DNA of 64,000 nt, from contig CAZOOW010000002.1 in NCBI GenBank assembly GCA_964581535.1, forward strand, positions 95,688-159,687. Direction: 5' to 3'. The number at the start of each line of letters is the position of its first letter. Position 1 is the stretch's first letter. The position numbers and the translations under genes are program-made. The notes below the pieces were generated by a model, which worked only from the letters and a program-made list of their open reading frames with translations, did not search any database and was not told the DNA's origin. The stretch is from CAZOOW01 sp964581535. Lineage in GTDB: Bacteria; Patescibacteriota; Saccharimonadia; Saccharimonadales; Saccharimonadaceae. Positions 36,159 to 43,521 of this stretch are shown piece after piece.

Positions 36159-37124
36159 TTATAATTCCTTTTCTTCGATTTCCATATCGTGCAAACGCGC
36201 ACCCCGTCTGAGGATGCCCGGCTTTGCCCCAATTTTCGTCACAACCGACGTACTGTTCGCGCTAGCAAAAATAATGGACTCTTTCAGGCTTTTGCCTACT
36301 GCCCATTGGCTCAGAAATCCGCTCGCAAACGCATCCCCGGCGCCTGTTCTGTCAAGCACGGGGACATCCTCATACATCCCGGCTTTCACAATTGTTTTTC
36401 CGTCACTTGCGCATACACCATTGGGGCCATCGGAGACAATGACAACCGGACAAAGGTTGAGTCCATGACGGACGAGTGACTCCAGGGTAATTCCTTCAAC
36501 AAGCAAACTCATTTCCTCTTTGTTCAGGCAGAGTACGTCAACATCTGCAAGTAAAGACTTTAGGCGGTCCGGTTTGTCGAGCTCAGCAGTGGCAGGATTC
36601 AGCATAACTTTGATCCCTCGACTTTTTGCTTCAGCTAATACCATCTCCAATGTCGTGAAGTTACTCAGCGCCGTCGGGTAGACCCAGTTGACGCCATCAA
36701 ACGCATTGAGATTCGCCAGTGCTTCTTTTGCAAAAGGAACACTAGATTTGTAGTTCAGAATTGTTCGCTCCCCGCTTTCAGCAAGAAGGATAACTGAGTA
36801 GCTTGCACGTGAGCGATCATCGAGAACGACAAAGCGTGTATCCACCCCTTCTTCGTCTAGGTCACTTATCACAGCCTGTGATACGGGGTCATGCTGTCCA
36901 AGCACCCACATGTAGCGGCTATCAAGCCCTTGACGAGCGAACGTAACCGCAACATTGGTAGCATTACCCCCAGTAGTGAAATATGCTTCATTGATATCAA
37001 GCTTTGCTCCAAGCGGAAGGTGAGTATAGAGCACCTTGCCTTCCTTGCGCGGATCGAACTCATCATCACGCAAAAAGACGTCCTGTGTTGCCTTACCAAT
37101 GCAAAGAATAGTTGGTGTTTTCAT
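36159..37124 (-). CDS. PfkB-family sugar/nucleoside kinase
   Basis: Ribokinase-fold kinase phosphorylating a sugar or nucleoside with ATP. 321 residues: GGNATNVAVTFARQG near 50 (substrate site), the anion hole and catalytic base in DRTGAGDAFASGF near 255, and SDGPNGVCA. Substrate cannot be told from sequence; ribose or a nucleoside would fit the nearby pentose-phosphate genes and the LOG enzyme, which releases ribose 5-phosphate. Leader of at most a few bases. Confidence 0.9.
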   Translation of the reverse strand: MKTPTILCIGKATQDVFLRDDEFDPRKEGKVLYTHLPLGAKLDINEAYFTTGGNATNVAVTFARQGLDSRYMWVLGQHDPVSQAVISDLDEEGVDTRFVVLDDRSRASYSVILLAESGERTILNYKSSVPFAKEALANLNAFDGVNWVYPTALSNFTTLEMVLAEAKSRGIKVMLNPATAELDKPDRLKSLLADVDVLCLNKEEMSLLVEGITLESLVRHGLNLCPVVIVSDGPNGVCASDGKTIVKAGMYEDVPVLDRTGAGDAFASGFLSQWAVGKSLKESIIFASANSTSVVTKIGAKPGILRRGARLHDMEIEEKEL

Positions 37125-37133
37125 ATCTGTAAC

Positions 37134-37139
37134 AGTATA
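37134..37139 (-). promoter_or_regulatory. -10 box of the pfkB-LOG-uvrB unit
   Basis: TATACT on the minus strand, 9 bases before the ATG at 37124. No ribosome site. Confidence 0.55.
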
Positions 37140-37174
37140 CCACTTATGCTTTCAAAATAACGATGCCTATCGGC

Positions 37175-37180
37175 TATACT
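37175..37180 (+). promoter_or_regulatory. -10 box for leaderless gene at 37187
   Basis: TATACT, then 6 bases, then GTG. Divergent from the pfkB -10 with about 35 bases between them. Confidence 0.6.
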
Positions 37181-37186
37181 TATCTT

Positions 37187-37624
37187 GTGAAGAAAGTACT
37201 AACACTGCGATATACTGGCCAAAGATTACCTGCGTTTGAAGCCACACAGCATGCTGAGGGGATTCATGAACATTTCGGATATAGCCCGAACAGCGCTGAG
37301 ACATACGGAAGGTTATCGATTGCCGTCCGTGAGCTTGGTAAGTATGCTGCGCTCCACACCGTGCTTTCCGGTAGAACACTTGATTTACTCATCAGCGCAC
37401 GGTGTCTGGATTTCGGATCTCCCAGTGAAGGAGGAATAGAAGTTACAGAAAAAGGACTCGTGGCAGCTAATTTGGTTCAGGCCGAAGAACATGAAGGCGA
37501 CATCGAGATGTGGTTAGAGGAGCCGTTTCGTGAAATAGAAATATTAGCGAAGCTGCATCGCACAGCACATCCAAAAGCAATATCTTCTCAGGCGGAAATG
37601 AGTTTTAGCGAACCGCTTTATTAG
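37187..37624 (+). CDS. Small hypothetical protein, probably leaderless with GTG start
   Basis: No family recognised. 145 residues from the GTG at 37187, chosen because a -10 box lies 6 bases before it; the ATG at 37163 would precede that box. Soluble, mixed alpha/beta, with a winged-helix-like middle (LGKYAALHTVLSGRTLDLLISA, in part; then GGIEVTEKGLVAANLV). The C-terminal part is acidic. The stop overlaps the convergent fba gene by 20 bases. Confidence 0.7.
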   Translation: MKKVLTLRYTGQRLPAFEATQHAEGIHEHFGYSPNSAETYGRLSIAVRELGKYAALHTVLSGRTLDLLISARCLDFGSPSEGGIEVTEKGLVAANLVQAEEHEGDIEMWLEEPFREIEILAKLHRTAHPKAISSQAEMSFSEPLY

Positions 37625-38516
37625 CTGAGCCGAAGGCATCGATCTTTTCTTCGACGACCTTCTGAACGGCATCTTTAACTTCGTCCATCAGCTTGACGAC
37701 AGCAAACTCATCCGGATTTTCTTTCAACACCTTCTCAACTGTCGTACGATACGCGTAGCGCATATCACTGTTGATATTTATCTTGCTCACCCCGATACGA
37801 GCTGCTTCTTCAAAATAATGCAGTGGCGTGCCTGAGCCACCGTGCAATGAAATCTGACAAGGTATTGCGTTTCGTATGGCTTTCAACAGCTCAAGATCCA
37901 ACTCTTTTGGAACCGGATACTTTCCATGCAGATTGCCGACAGCGGCAGCAAATGTGTCTATACCTGTCGCGTCTACGAATGACTTTGCCCCTTCAGGCGT
38001 AGAAAATGTTTTTTTAATTTTCTCGTAGTCGATAGCCTCGTCGTGTACATTCGAAGACCCGCCGAAGTAATGCGGCTCGGACTCGACCAACGCCCCGGTA
38101 AATTTAGCATATTCGACAACCTCTTTGGTTTTTTCGGTAATCTCTTCCTCGCTAGCCTCATGGTTCGCCTGAGATATGTCTATGTGGATAAACTCGAACC
38201 CGCAATCAATTGCTTCTTTGCATGCTTCGACAGTCGGACTGTGGTCCAGGTTGAGATACATTTCAACACCATATTCTTCTTTGTAGTTGTCAACCATGTC
38301 ACGAACATTCTCGAGACCGAGTGCTTTAACCTCACCATCACTCAACTCAACTAGAACTGGAGAGTTTTTTGCTTGCGCAGCTCGTGAGATGGCGACAAGC
38401 GTTTCTTGGTTATCAATATTAAACGCCCCCACCGCGAAGTGTTGTTGGCGCGAACGCTGCATGAGATGTCGAGCGCGCACGCAGTTGTCACGAATTTCAG
38501 AAATTGTCAGTCCCAT
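37605..38516 (-). CDS. fba: Class II fructose-bisphosphate aldolase
   Basis: Zinc-dependent cleavage of fructose 1,6-bisphosphate to triose phosphates (or a related ketose bisphosphate). 303 residues with the family's metal-ligand blocks: LNLDHSPT near 88, GNLHGKYP, and SLHGGSGTP near 225; NINSDMRYAYR near 255. Start has AGGGGGC 5 bases before the ATG. Downstream of the two transketolase genes in the same direction, so a sugar-phosphate operon. Confidence 0.94.
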   Translation of the reverse strand: MGLTISEIRDNCVRARHLMQRSRQQHFAVGAFNIDNQETLVAISRAAQAKNSPVLVELSDGEVKALGLENVRDMVDNYKEEYGVEMYLNLDHSPTVEACKEAIDCGFEFIHIDISQANHEASEEEITEKTKEVVEYAKFTGALVESEPHYFGGSSNVHDEAIDYEKIKKTFSTPEGAKSFVDATGIDTFAAAVGNLHGKYPVPKELDLELLKAIRNAIPCQISLHGGSGTPLHYFEEAARIGVSKININSDMRYAYRTTVEKVLKENPDEFAVVKLMDEVKDAVQKVVEEKIDAFGSANKAVR

Positions 38517-38523
38517 ATGCCCC

Positions 38524-39510
38524 CTATTTATATTTCTTTACGGTTTCTTCCGCTGTTTTTGCTATGTTTTCCGGTGTTAAGCCAAATTTTTCAAACAACT
38601 CGTCCGGTTTGCCAGACTCGCCAAAATGGTCATTTATACCAACTCTCGCCAGTGGTGTCGGTCGTTTTTCGGCGAATAACTCTGCCAGAACGCCGCCGAA
38701 CCCGCCCGCAATCTGTGCCTCTTCGACACTAACGGCGCGTTTGGTTTTCGTCACGCTCGCCAGTATGGTCTTTTCATCAAGCGGTTTTATCGTCGGTACA
38801 TGCACGACTTCGGCACCGATGCCAAGTTTCGCAAGCTGTTTTGCGGCTAGTAGGCACTGGTACGTCATCAGTCCGGTTCCAAATAACGTAATGTCATAGC
38901 CTTCACGAAGCACATAGGCTTTTCCGATTTCAAACGGAGTTTTTTCGGTTGTAAAAACTGGGCTAGCTTCGCGAGCTAGACGAAGATAACTTGGTTTACC
39001 GTTCGATGCTATCGCTAGTGTCGCCTTTTCTGCCTCGATCACGTCGCCTGGACATACCACAACCATCTCCGGAAGTACCCGCATTAGGGCTATGTCTTCC
39101 AGAACTTGATGAGTTGCGCCATCAGGCCCCACTGAGACTCCGGCATGAGAACCGATTATTTTGACTGGTTGCTCATTCAGGCAGACAGTTGTACGAATCT
39201 GCTCCCAGTTTCGCCCCGGACTGAATGCCGCGTAACTACTCGTGAACGGAATCTTGCCCATCGCCGCCATGCCGCTCGCTACTGTAACGAGATTCTGTTC
39301 AGCGATACCGACCTCTACGAACCTCTCAGGAAACTTTTCTTTAAATAAGTGCATCTGGGTGGACTCTGTCAGATCAGCGCATAGTGCAACGACATTATCA
39401 TCAGCCTCGCCAGCACCTAACAGCCCGCGTCCAAACCCTTTGCGGGTCGGTTCGCTGACTATTTTTCCATCGCCAATTTTTGGACTCAGAAACATTTCAA
39501 TCATTTTCAC
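38524..39510 (-). CDS. Transketolase, C-terminal subunit
   Basis: Pyrimidine-binding and C-terminal part of a two-gene transketolase. 328 residues: RKGFGRGLLGAGE, GIAEQNLVTVASGMAAMGK near 95 (catalytic Glu for TPP), and DGATHQVLEDIALMR. The GTG start overlaps the TGA of the N-terminal subunit; an ATG two codons on has AGGGG at better spacing. Interconverts C5 with C3/C6/C7 sugar phosphates. Confidence 0.93.
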   Translation of the reverse strand: MKMIEMFLSPKIGDGKIVSEPTRKGFGRGLLGAGEADDNVVALCADLTESTQMHLFKEKFPERFVEVGIAEQNLVTVASGMAAMGKIPFTSSYAAFSPGRNWEQIRTTVCLNEQPVKIIGSHAGVSVGPDGATHQVLEDIALMRVLPEMVVVCPGDVIEAEKATLAIASNGKPSYLRLAREASPVFTTEKTPFEIGKAYVLREGYDITLFGTGLMTYQCLLAAKQLAKLGIGAEVVHVPTIKPLDEKTILASVTKTKRAVSVEEAQIAGGFGGVLAELFAEKRPTPLARVGINDHFGESGKPDELFEKFGLTPENIAKTAEETVKKYK

Positions 39511-40364
39511 ATCCCCTCATGGGTGATTTTGCCATTTAGCGTTCGTAGTTTTCGTAACGCTTCTTTCGCCTGTTCATGATCTGGTGGCATTCCATGCCAA
39601 CGATAGTCATACTCCATGAACGGAACTCCTTTGCCGGGGATAGTATGCGCTATGATAACGCTCGGTTGTGTCGTTATAGCCCGCGCCATACTGCACGCGT
39701 CGATGATGCTTTCCATGTTATTGCCATCGATTTCTTGGACATGCCAGCCGAAACTTTCCCACTTGCCGCGCAGGTCTTCTAGCGGCATCACGTCCTCGGT
39801 ACTTCCGTCAATCTGTATATTATTTCGATCCACGATTCCAACGAGGTTACTTAGCTTATACTTGCCTGCGAACATAGCAGCTTCCCAGATATTCCCTTCG
39901 TCCAGCTCGCCATCGCCCATCATACAGTACACCCATCGATGTGGCTGCTCGTCGAAATACTTCATCGTATAGGCCGCTCCTGCCGCCTGACTAAGTCCTG
40001 AACCTAGTGGTCCGCTGGTGTTGAAAATTCCTGGTAACTTTGTCCTTTCCGGATGCCCTTGGAGCCGACTGCCAAGCTTGCGTAGTGTGTTGAGTTCTTC
40101 TATATCAAAATATCCTGCCCGTGCCATGGCTGCGTACTGAACTGGCGTAGTGTGACCATTACTAAGTACAAAGAGATCCCTTTCCTTCCAGTTCGGCTTG
40201 CTTGGATTATGTTTAAGGACGTGAAAATACATTGCCGTCAAAATGTCAGCCATTCCAAGTGGTCCTGCGCTATGCCCTGAGCCTGCTTCTTCGAGCATTT
40301 TGATAATATCTTGGCGAACGGTATTTGCCATTTGCTCCAACTGAGCCATCGTAAGCTGTTTCAT
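39507..40364 (-). CDS. Transketolase, N-terminal subunit
   Basis: Thiamine-diphosphate-binding part of split transketolase. 285 residues: GSGHSAGPLGMADI near 30, GPLGSGLSQAAGAAY near 116, and the TPP motif GDGELDEGNIWEAAMFAG near 150 ending in VDRNNIQIDG. Split transketolase is common in archaea and CPR bacteria. Overlaps the C-terminal gene by 4 bases. Confidence 0.94.
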   Translation of the reverse strand: MKQLTMAQLEQMANTVRQDIIKMLEEAGSGHSAGPLGMADILTAMYFHVLKHNPSKPNWKERDLFVLSNGHTTPVQYAAMARAGYFDIEELNTLRKLGSRLQGHPERTKLPGIFNTSGPLGSGLSQAAGAAYTMKYFDEQPHRWVYCMMGDGELDEGNIWEAAMFAGKYKLSNLVGIVDRNNIQIDGSTEDVMPLEDLRGKWESFGWHVQEIDGNNMESIIDACSMARAITTQPSVIIAHTIPGKGVPFMEYDYRWHGMPPDHEQAKEALRKLRTLNGKITHEGM

Positions 40365-40371
40365 TACTGAT

Positions 40372-40377
40372 AGTTTA
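40372..40377 (-). promoter_or_regulatory. Extended -10 box of the tkt-fba operon
   Basis: TGCTAAACT on the minus strand, 7 bases before the tkt N-subunit ATG. Confidence 0.5.
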
Positions 40378-40396
40378 GCATAAGCAGGTTATGATA

Positions 40397-41035
40397 TCAG
40401 GTCTTTAGACGCCGTTTGAGATTACGATACACGTCATATGGATAGAGAGCATTTTGTATTGCTCCTCCGACGTTAATCACGTCAACTCCGCCATCACTCA
40501 ACACACGGACATTTTCGCCGTTTGCACCGCCATCCCACCCTATTTCGACTCGAGGGTTGATCGATTTAGCTTCATGTATTTTTTCAAGCAGCTTCAAGTC
40601 TGCGGTTCCGCCAAGTTTACCAAGATTGCCACTGAAAATGAGTAGATGATCAACTTTTTTTATCAACTCAGCTACCGAATTTACACTCGTTTCCTGCAGT
40701 ATGGCGAGCCCAGTCCTGATACCGTTCTCTCTCATATAGTCGAAAAATTTATCCAGCTGACCTTCTGCCTCAGCGTGAACGATAATCATGTTTGGGCCCA
40801 ATGAAACAATCGTCTCCATGTAGTCAACTGGCTTTCGGTACATAAGGTGCACATCCGCAGTCACCGACTCAGGCCACCATATATCTGCGACATTAATACA
40901 CTCCGGGGAAGCAAAATCCCCATCCATCAAATCAATCTGGATTCTCGGCGCAAACGCCGCAACTTTATTCAGCTGTGCTCTATATTCTTCTACACTCTGA
41001 GTAGTCGGTGTTACGGTAGGACAAATAACACTCAT
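40397..41035 (-). CDS. Ribulose-phosphate 3-epimerase-like TIM barrel
   Basis: 212 residues, RPE/OMPDC-type barrel: IDLMDGDFAS near 34, VDVHLM-like ADVHLMYRKP, IIVHAEAE, GWDGGANGENV and INVGGAI. In true Rpe the first block reads HxDxMDG with a metal-binding His; here that position is Gln (IQIDLMDG), and the MSVNPGFGGQ loop is replaced by FSGNLGKLGG. Neighbours (rpiB, tkt) still argue for pentose-phosphate epimerisation. A related barrel enzyme is possible. Start overlaps the upstream membrane gene by 4 bases. Confidence 0.75.
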   Translation of the reverse strand: MSVICPTVTPTTQSVEEYRAQLNKVAAFAPRIQIDLMDGDFASPECINVADIWWPESVTADVHLMYRKPVDYMETIVSLGPNMIIVHAEAEGQLDKFFDYMRENGIRTGLAILQETSVNSVAELIKKVDHLLIFSGNLGKLGGTADLKLLEKIHEAKSINPRVEIGWDGGANGENVRVLSDGGVDVINVGGAIQNALYPYDVYRNLKRRLKT

Positions 41036-41475
41036 CGTCGCGAGGGATTTCCGATTAGTAGGCCCACAAGCAGCCTCATAGACAGTACTCCGATGGCAAT
41101 GATAAAGACGTAGACGAGAGGATTCTCGCGTGTTGTGATGGTACTAGCGACGACTGATTTCGGCAGGATGTAAAGTAGTGCCAAAATAACATCAGCAGTA
41201 GCCAGAAAGACCATATCGACGCTACGCTTCAATGGATACGAACGGGCGATCATTACATAGCCAAAGTCCAATATAAAAAAGCTTCCCAGCACATATATCA
41301 ACTGCATTATCTGCGAGTCAGCCGCACTCGATGTCGACGCTTCGCTGAGCGCGAAGGCAAAAACGACTGCCGCTAAGAACGAAAACAGCAACAACCGGAC
41401 AGACGTTCCCCAAAACGACATTTGACAAATAAGTTCGTGAAGCGATAACTGCGATGAAGTTTTTTTCTTGCTCAT
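41032..41475 (-). CDS. Four-helix integral membrane protein
   Basis: No family recognised. 147 residues with about four hydrophobic helices (roughly 25-45, 57-77, 83-108, 118-142), short loops, basic ends (MSKKKT, GNPSRR). Leaderless-type promoter. Overlaps the rpe-like gene, so the two are made together. Phosphate-starvation PsiE-like topology comes to mind, but this is only a resemblance. Confidence 0.7.
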   Translation of the reverse strand: MSKKKTSSQLSLHELICQMSFWGTSVRLLLFSFLAAVVFAFALSEASTSSAADSQIMQLIYVLGSFFILDFGYVMIARSYPLKRSVDMVFLATADVILALLYILPKSVVASTITTRENPLVYVFIIAIGVLSMRLLVGLLIGNPSRR

Positions 41476-41481
41476 GCTTCA

Positions 41482-41487
41482 ACTATA
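41482..41487 (-). promoter_or_regulatory. -10 box for the membrane gene-rpe unit
   Basis: TATAGT on the minus strand, 6 bases before the ATG at 41475, no ribosome site. Confidence 0.55.
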
Positions 41488-41493
41488 GTTACT

Positions 41494-41946
41494 TTATGAC
41501 AGCTCGTCCAGTTGACGATTTCGTCGCCTATACCGCTCGGCATTCGCATAGGGTGATGCCAGCCAGGTATCGACAATAGCCTGCCATTCCGCATCATCTT
41601 TATCGAGAATACGCGCCGGAAGACAGAGTACATTACTGTCATTATCGTTTCTCGTCATTTTCGCTTCATACTCATCCCAGATGACACTGGCACGAATGCC
41701 GCGGAACCTGTTTGCTGCCATCGCCATACCCTGACCTCCTCCGCAGATTAGAATAGCCCGCGGGTCTTTGTCCTCATCGCCAAGCACTTTGAGTGCCGTC
41801 TGTTGAGCAAATAGCGGAAAATCATCATGCGGGTCGGGCTCTTTGTTACCGACATCTTCTACGTCATGTTTACGTTTCGACAAATAGGCGAAAACTTTTT
41901 CTTTTAGATGAAACCCCTGATGATCCGAGCCGAGATATATTTTCAT
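41494..41946 (-). CDS. rpiB: Ribose 5-phosphate isomerase B
   Basis: Interconverts ribose 5-phosphate and ribulose 5-phosphate. 150 residues of the RpiB/LacAB fold: YLGSDHQGFHLKEKV at the start, CGGGQGMAMAANRFRGIRAS (the active-site Cys of many RpiB is at ICGGGQG), DNDSNVLCLPAR. Preceded by TATAAT 7 bases before the ATG, so probably leaderless. Confidence 0.93.
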   Translation of the reverse strand: MKIYLGSDHQGFHLKEKVFAYLSKRKHDVEDVGNKEPDPHDDFPLFAQQTALKVLGDEDKDPRAILICGGGQGMAMAANRFRGIRASVIWDEYEAKMTRNDNDSNVLCLPARILDKDDAEWQAIVDTWLASPYANAERYRRRNRQLDELS

Positions 41947-41953
41947 GCTTATG

Positions 41954-41959
41954 ATTATA
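41954..41959 (-). promoter_or_regulatory. -10 box for leaderless rpiB
   Basis: TATAAT on the minus strand, 7 bases before the rpiB ATG. Confidence 0.6.
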
Positions 41960-41986
41960 GATTATAGGGGTAAAAGGGCAAAATAC

Positions 41987-42015
41987 TTGACATTTATCTG
42001 AATATTTGCTATAAT
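41987..42015 (+). promoter_or_regulatory. Consensus sigma-70 promoter of the 42078 gene
   Basis: TTGACA (41987-41992), 17-base spacer, TATAAT (42010-42015) with TGC before it: full consensus and extended -10. Confidence 0.9.
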
Positions 42016-42016
42016 A

Positions 42017-42037
42017 AGTATGTTAGTCGCACATACT
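42017..42037 (+). promoter_or_regulatory. Inverted repeat at the 42078 transcription start
   Basis: AGTATGT-TAGTCGC-ACATACT, perfect 7-bp arms beginning 2 bases after the -10 box. It spans the expected start site, so it fits an operator better than a leader hairpin. Confidence 0.5.
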
Positions 42038-42042
42038 CTACG

Positions 42043-42063
42043 GAGGTGCGGCAACCGCACCTC
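42043..42063 (+). promoter_or_regulatory. Leader hairpin holding a GGAGG sequence
   Basis: GAGGTGCGG-CAA-CCGCACCTC: perfect 9-bp stem (or 8 bp with a 5-base loop). It sequesters a GGAGG while the working site AAAGGG lies just downstream, 5 bases before the ATG. Confidence 0.6.
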
Positions 42064-42077
42064 AGAAAGGGATTCAG

Positions 42078-42353
42078 ATGAATGAGCTGAATGTACGTAC
42101 CGCTGATGGTATGTACGAGGTCATCACCGCAAGTGGAGCTCGATACACCTTGGTGTCGACACTCGAGCCCACCGGTCTCATTTCCGTCAGTGGCGGTTCA
42201 AAGGAACTGATGGAAACACCGTGTCGGCTGATGAAGGGAGCCAAGGTTGGCTCTCCCATGCTTTTCAGCATCCATGACCCGGCACGAGTCCCAGAGTTGA
42301 CGAGTCCACTACTCGAGACGAGCAAAGTCCGCTCCATCAGACGACTCGACTGA
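42078..42353 (+). CDS. Small beta-rich hypothetical protein, G+C-rich, strong promoter
   Basis: No family recognised. 91 residues, predicted mostly beta (ELNVRTADGMYEVITASG, ARYTLVSTLEPTGLISVSGG), no signal peptide or membrane helix. Consensus promoter, leader hairpin, AAAGGG site and strong terminator make it a self-contained unit. Coding sequence is visibly richer in G and C than gapdh or rpiB on either side. Same design as the genes at 17040 and 47481, without protein similarity between them. Confidence 0.8.
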   Translation: MNELNVRTADGMYEVITASGARYTLVSTLEPTGLISVSGGSKELMETPCRLMKGAKVGSPMLFSIHDPARVPELTSPLLETSKVRSIRRLD

Positions 42354-42360
42354 GGCGCAA

Positions 42361-42407
42361 AGGGGTGCTGGAACTTCGATTCCGGCACCCCTGCTTCATT
42401 TTTTTGA
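42361..42407 (+). terminator. Rho-independent terminator of the 42078 gene
   Basis: AGGGGTGCTGGAA / TTCCGGCACCCCT: 13-bp stem with one G-T pair and a 6-base loop, then seven T bases at 42401-42407 after a short gap. It also sits downstream of the convergent gapdh stop. Confidence 0.85.
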
Positions 42408-42413
42408 GATATT

Positions 42414-43430
42414 TTATTTATCTAAACTTTTTGCAATATCAGCCGTCAACTCGACGAGGCGGTTAGAATAGCCCCATTCGTTGTCATACCAGGCGCAGAC
42501 TTTAACGAGGTTACCGCCGACGACACGAGTCAGCCCCAGGTCAACGATGCCTGAATGACTGTTGCCTATATAGTCACGTGAGACGAGCGGCTCGTCAGAA
42601 ACACCGAGAATCCCCTGATAGTATGGCTCTTCGGCAGCCCTTTTAAACGCCTTGTTTACTTCATCAACTGTCACGTTTTTCTTTAGAACCGCCGTGACAT
42701 CACTGATCGACACCACAGGGGTTGGTACGCGCATAGATATACCGTCGAATTTGTCTTTCAGCTGAGGCAGCACTTTCGTAACCGCTATCGCCGCACCGGT
42801 GCTAGTAGGAACAATGTTTTCCGCAGCGTTTCGACCCTCTCGAGGGTCTTTTTTCGGGGCGTCCTGCAATGCTTGGCTGGCAGTGTAACTATGAACGGTT
42901 GTCAGCATTGACTTTTCGACGCCGAACTCGCTATCGAGCACCGCCATGACGGCACCTAGACTATTGGTTGTACAGCTTGCGTTAGAAACTATTTCTGTCG
43001 TGCCGTCTTTGACGGACTCATCATTCGCTCCTAGTACGATCGTATCGACGCCGTCGGATTTAGTCGGTCCGCTGATAACAACGCGTTTTGCACCAGCAGT
43101 TATATGACCGCTGGCACCTTCTTTATCCGTAAAGAAACCGGTGCATTCAATGACAACATCGACATCCAGCTCTTTCCATGGCAACTTCGCAGGGTCTTTT
43201 TCCTCATACACCTTGACTTTCTTTCCTCTGACTGTCAGCCCGTCCTTATGTGCCGCAACGTCGTGTTCATACACCCCATAGTTACTGTCGTATTTGAGTA
43301 AATATGCAAGCGTCTCATTGTCCGTTAGGTCGTTGATAGCGACCACCTCAATATCGCTGCGCTCAAATGCTATTTTAAATGCGTTGCGACCGATGCGGCC
43401 GAACCCATTGATAGCTACTTTTTTCGTCAT
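42414..43430 (-). CDS. gap: Glyceraldehyde-3-phosphate dehydrogenase
   Basis: NAD-dependent oxidation of glyceraldehyde 3-phosphate. 338 residues from the ATG at 43428-43430 (MTKKVAINGFGRIGRNAFK), behind AAGGGGAT; a frame open 24 codons upstream has no site. Active-site motif SNASCTTNSLG near 152, phosphate-site residues TGAAIAVTKVLP near 210, and WYDNEWGYSNR near 315. Monocistronic; not beside pgk or tpi. Confidence 0.97.
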   Translation of the reverse strand: MTKKVAINGFGRIGRNAFKIAFERSDIEVVAINDLTDNETLAYLLKYDSNYGVYEHDVAAHKDGLTVRGKKVKVYEEKDPAKLPWKELDVDVVIECTGFFTDKEGASGHITAGAKRVVISGPTKSDGVDTIVLGANDESVKDGTTEIVSNASCTTNSLGAVMAVLDSEFGVEKSMLTTVHSYTASQALQDAPKKDPREGRNAAENIVPTSTGAAIAVTKVLPQLKDKFDGISMRVPTPVVSISDVTAVLKKNVTVDEVNKAFKRAAEEPYYQGILGVSDEPLVSRDYIGNSHSGIVDLGLTRVVGGNLVKVCAWYDNEWGYSNRLVELTADIAKSLDK

Positions 43431-43508
43431 TCCCATCCCCTTATGAAGTAGTTTTCTCCAGTATAACGCTTTTGCTCTGGGTTGCGCAATCTGTCGATGC
43501 AAGTGCTA

Positions 43509-43514
43509 TATACT
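43509..43514 (+). promoter_or_regulatory. -10 box for leaderless relA/spoT gene
   Basis: TATACT, then 7 bases, then the ATG at 43522. No ribosome site. Confidence 0.6.
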
Positions 43515-43521
43515 TATTAAT

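Noticed and set aside
42361..42392. TTCGATTCC resembling a tRNA T-loop
   Set aside because: It is the loop and arm of the terminator hairpin; no acceptor, D or anticodon stems surround it.
43431..43502. N-terminal extension of GAPDH
   Set aside because: The Rossmann start MTKKVAINGFGRIG begins at the ATG with an AAGGGG site; the extra 24 residues are not part of the family.
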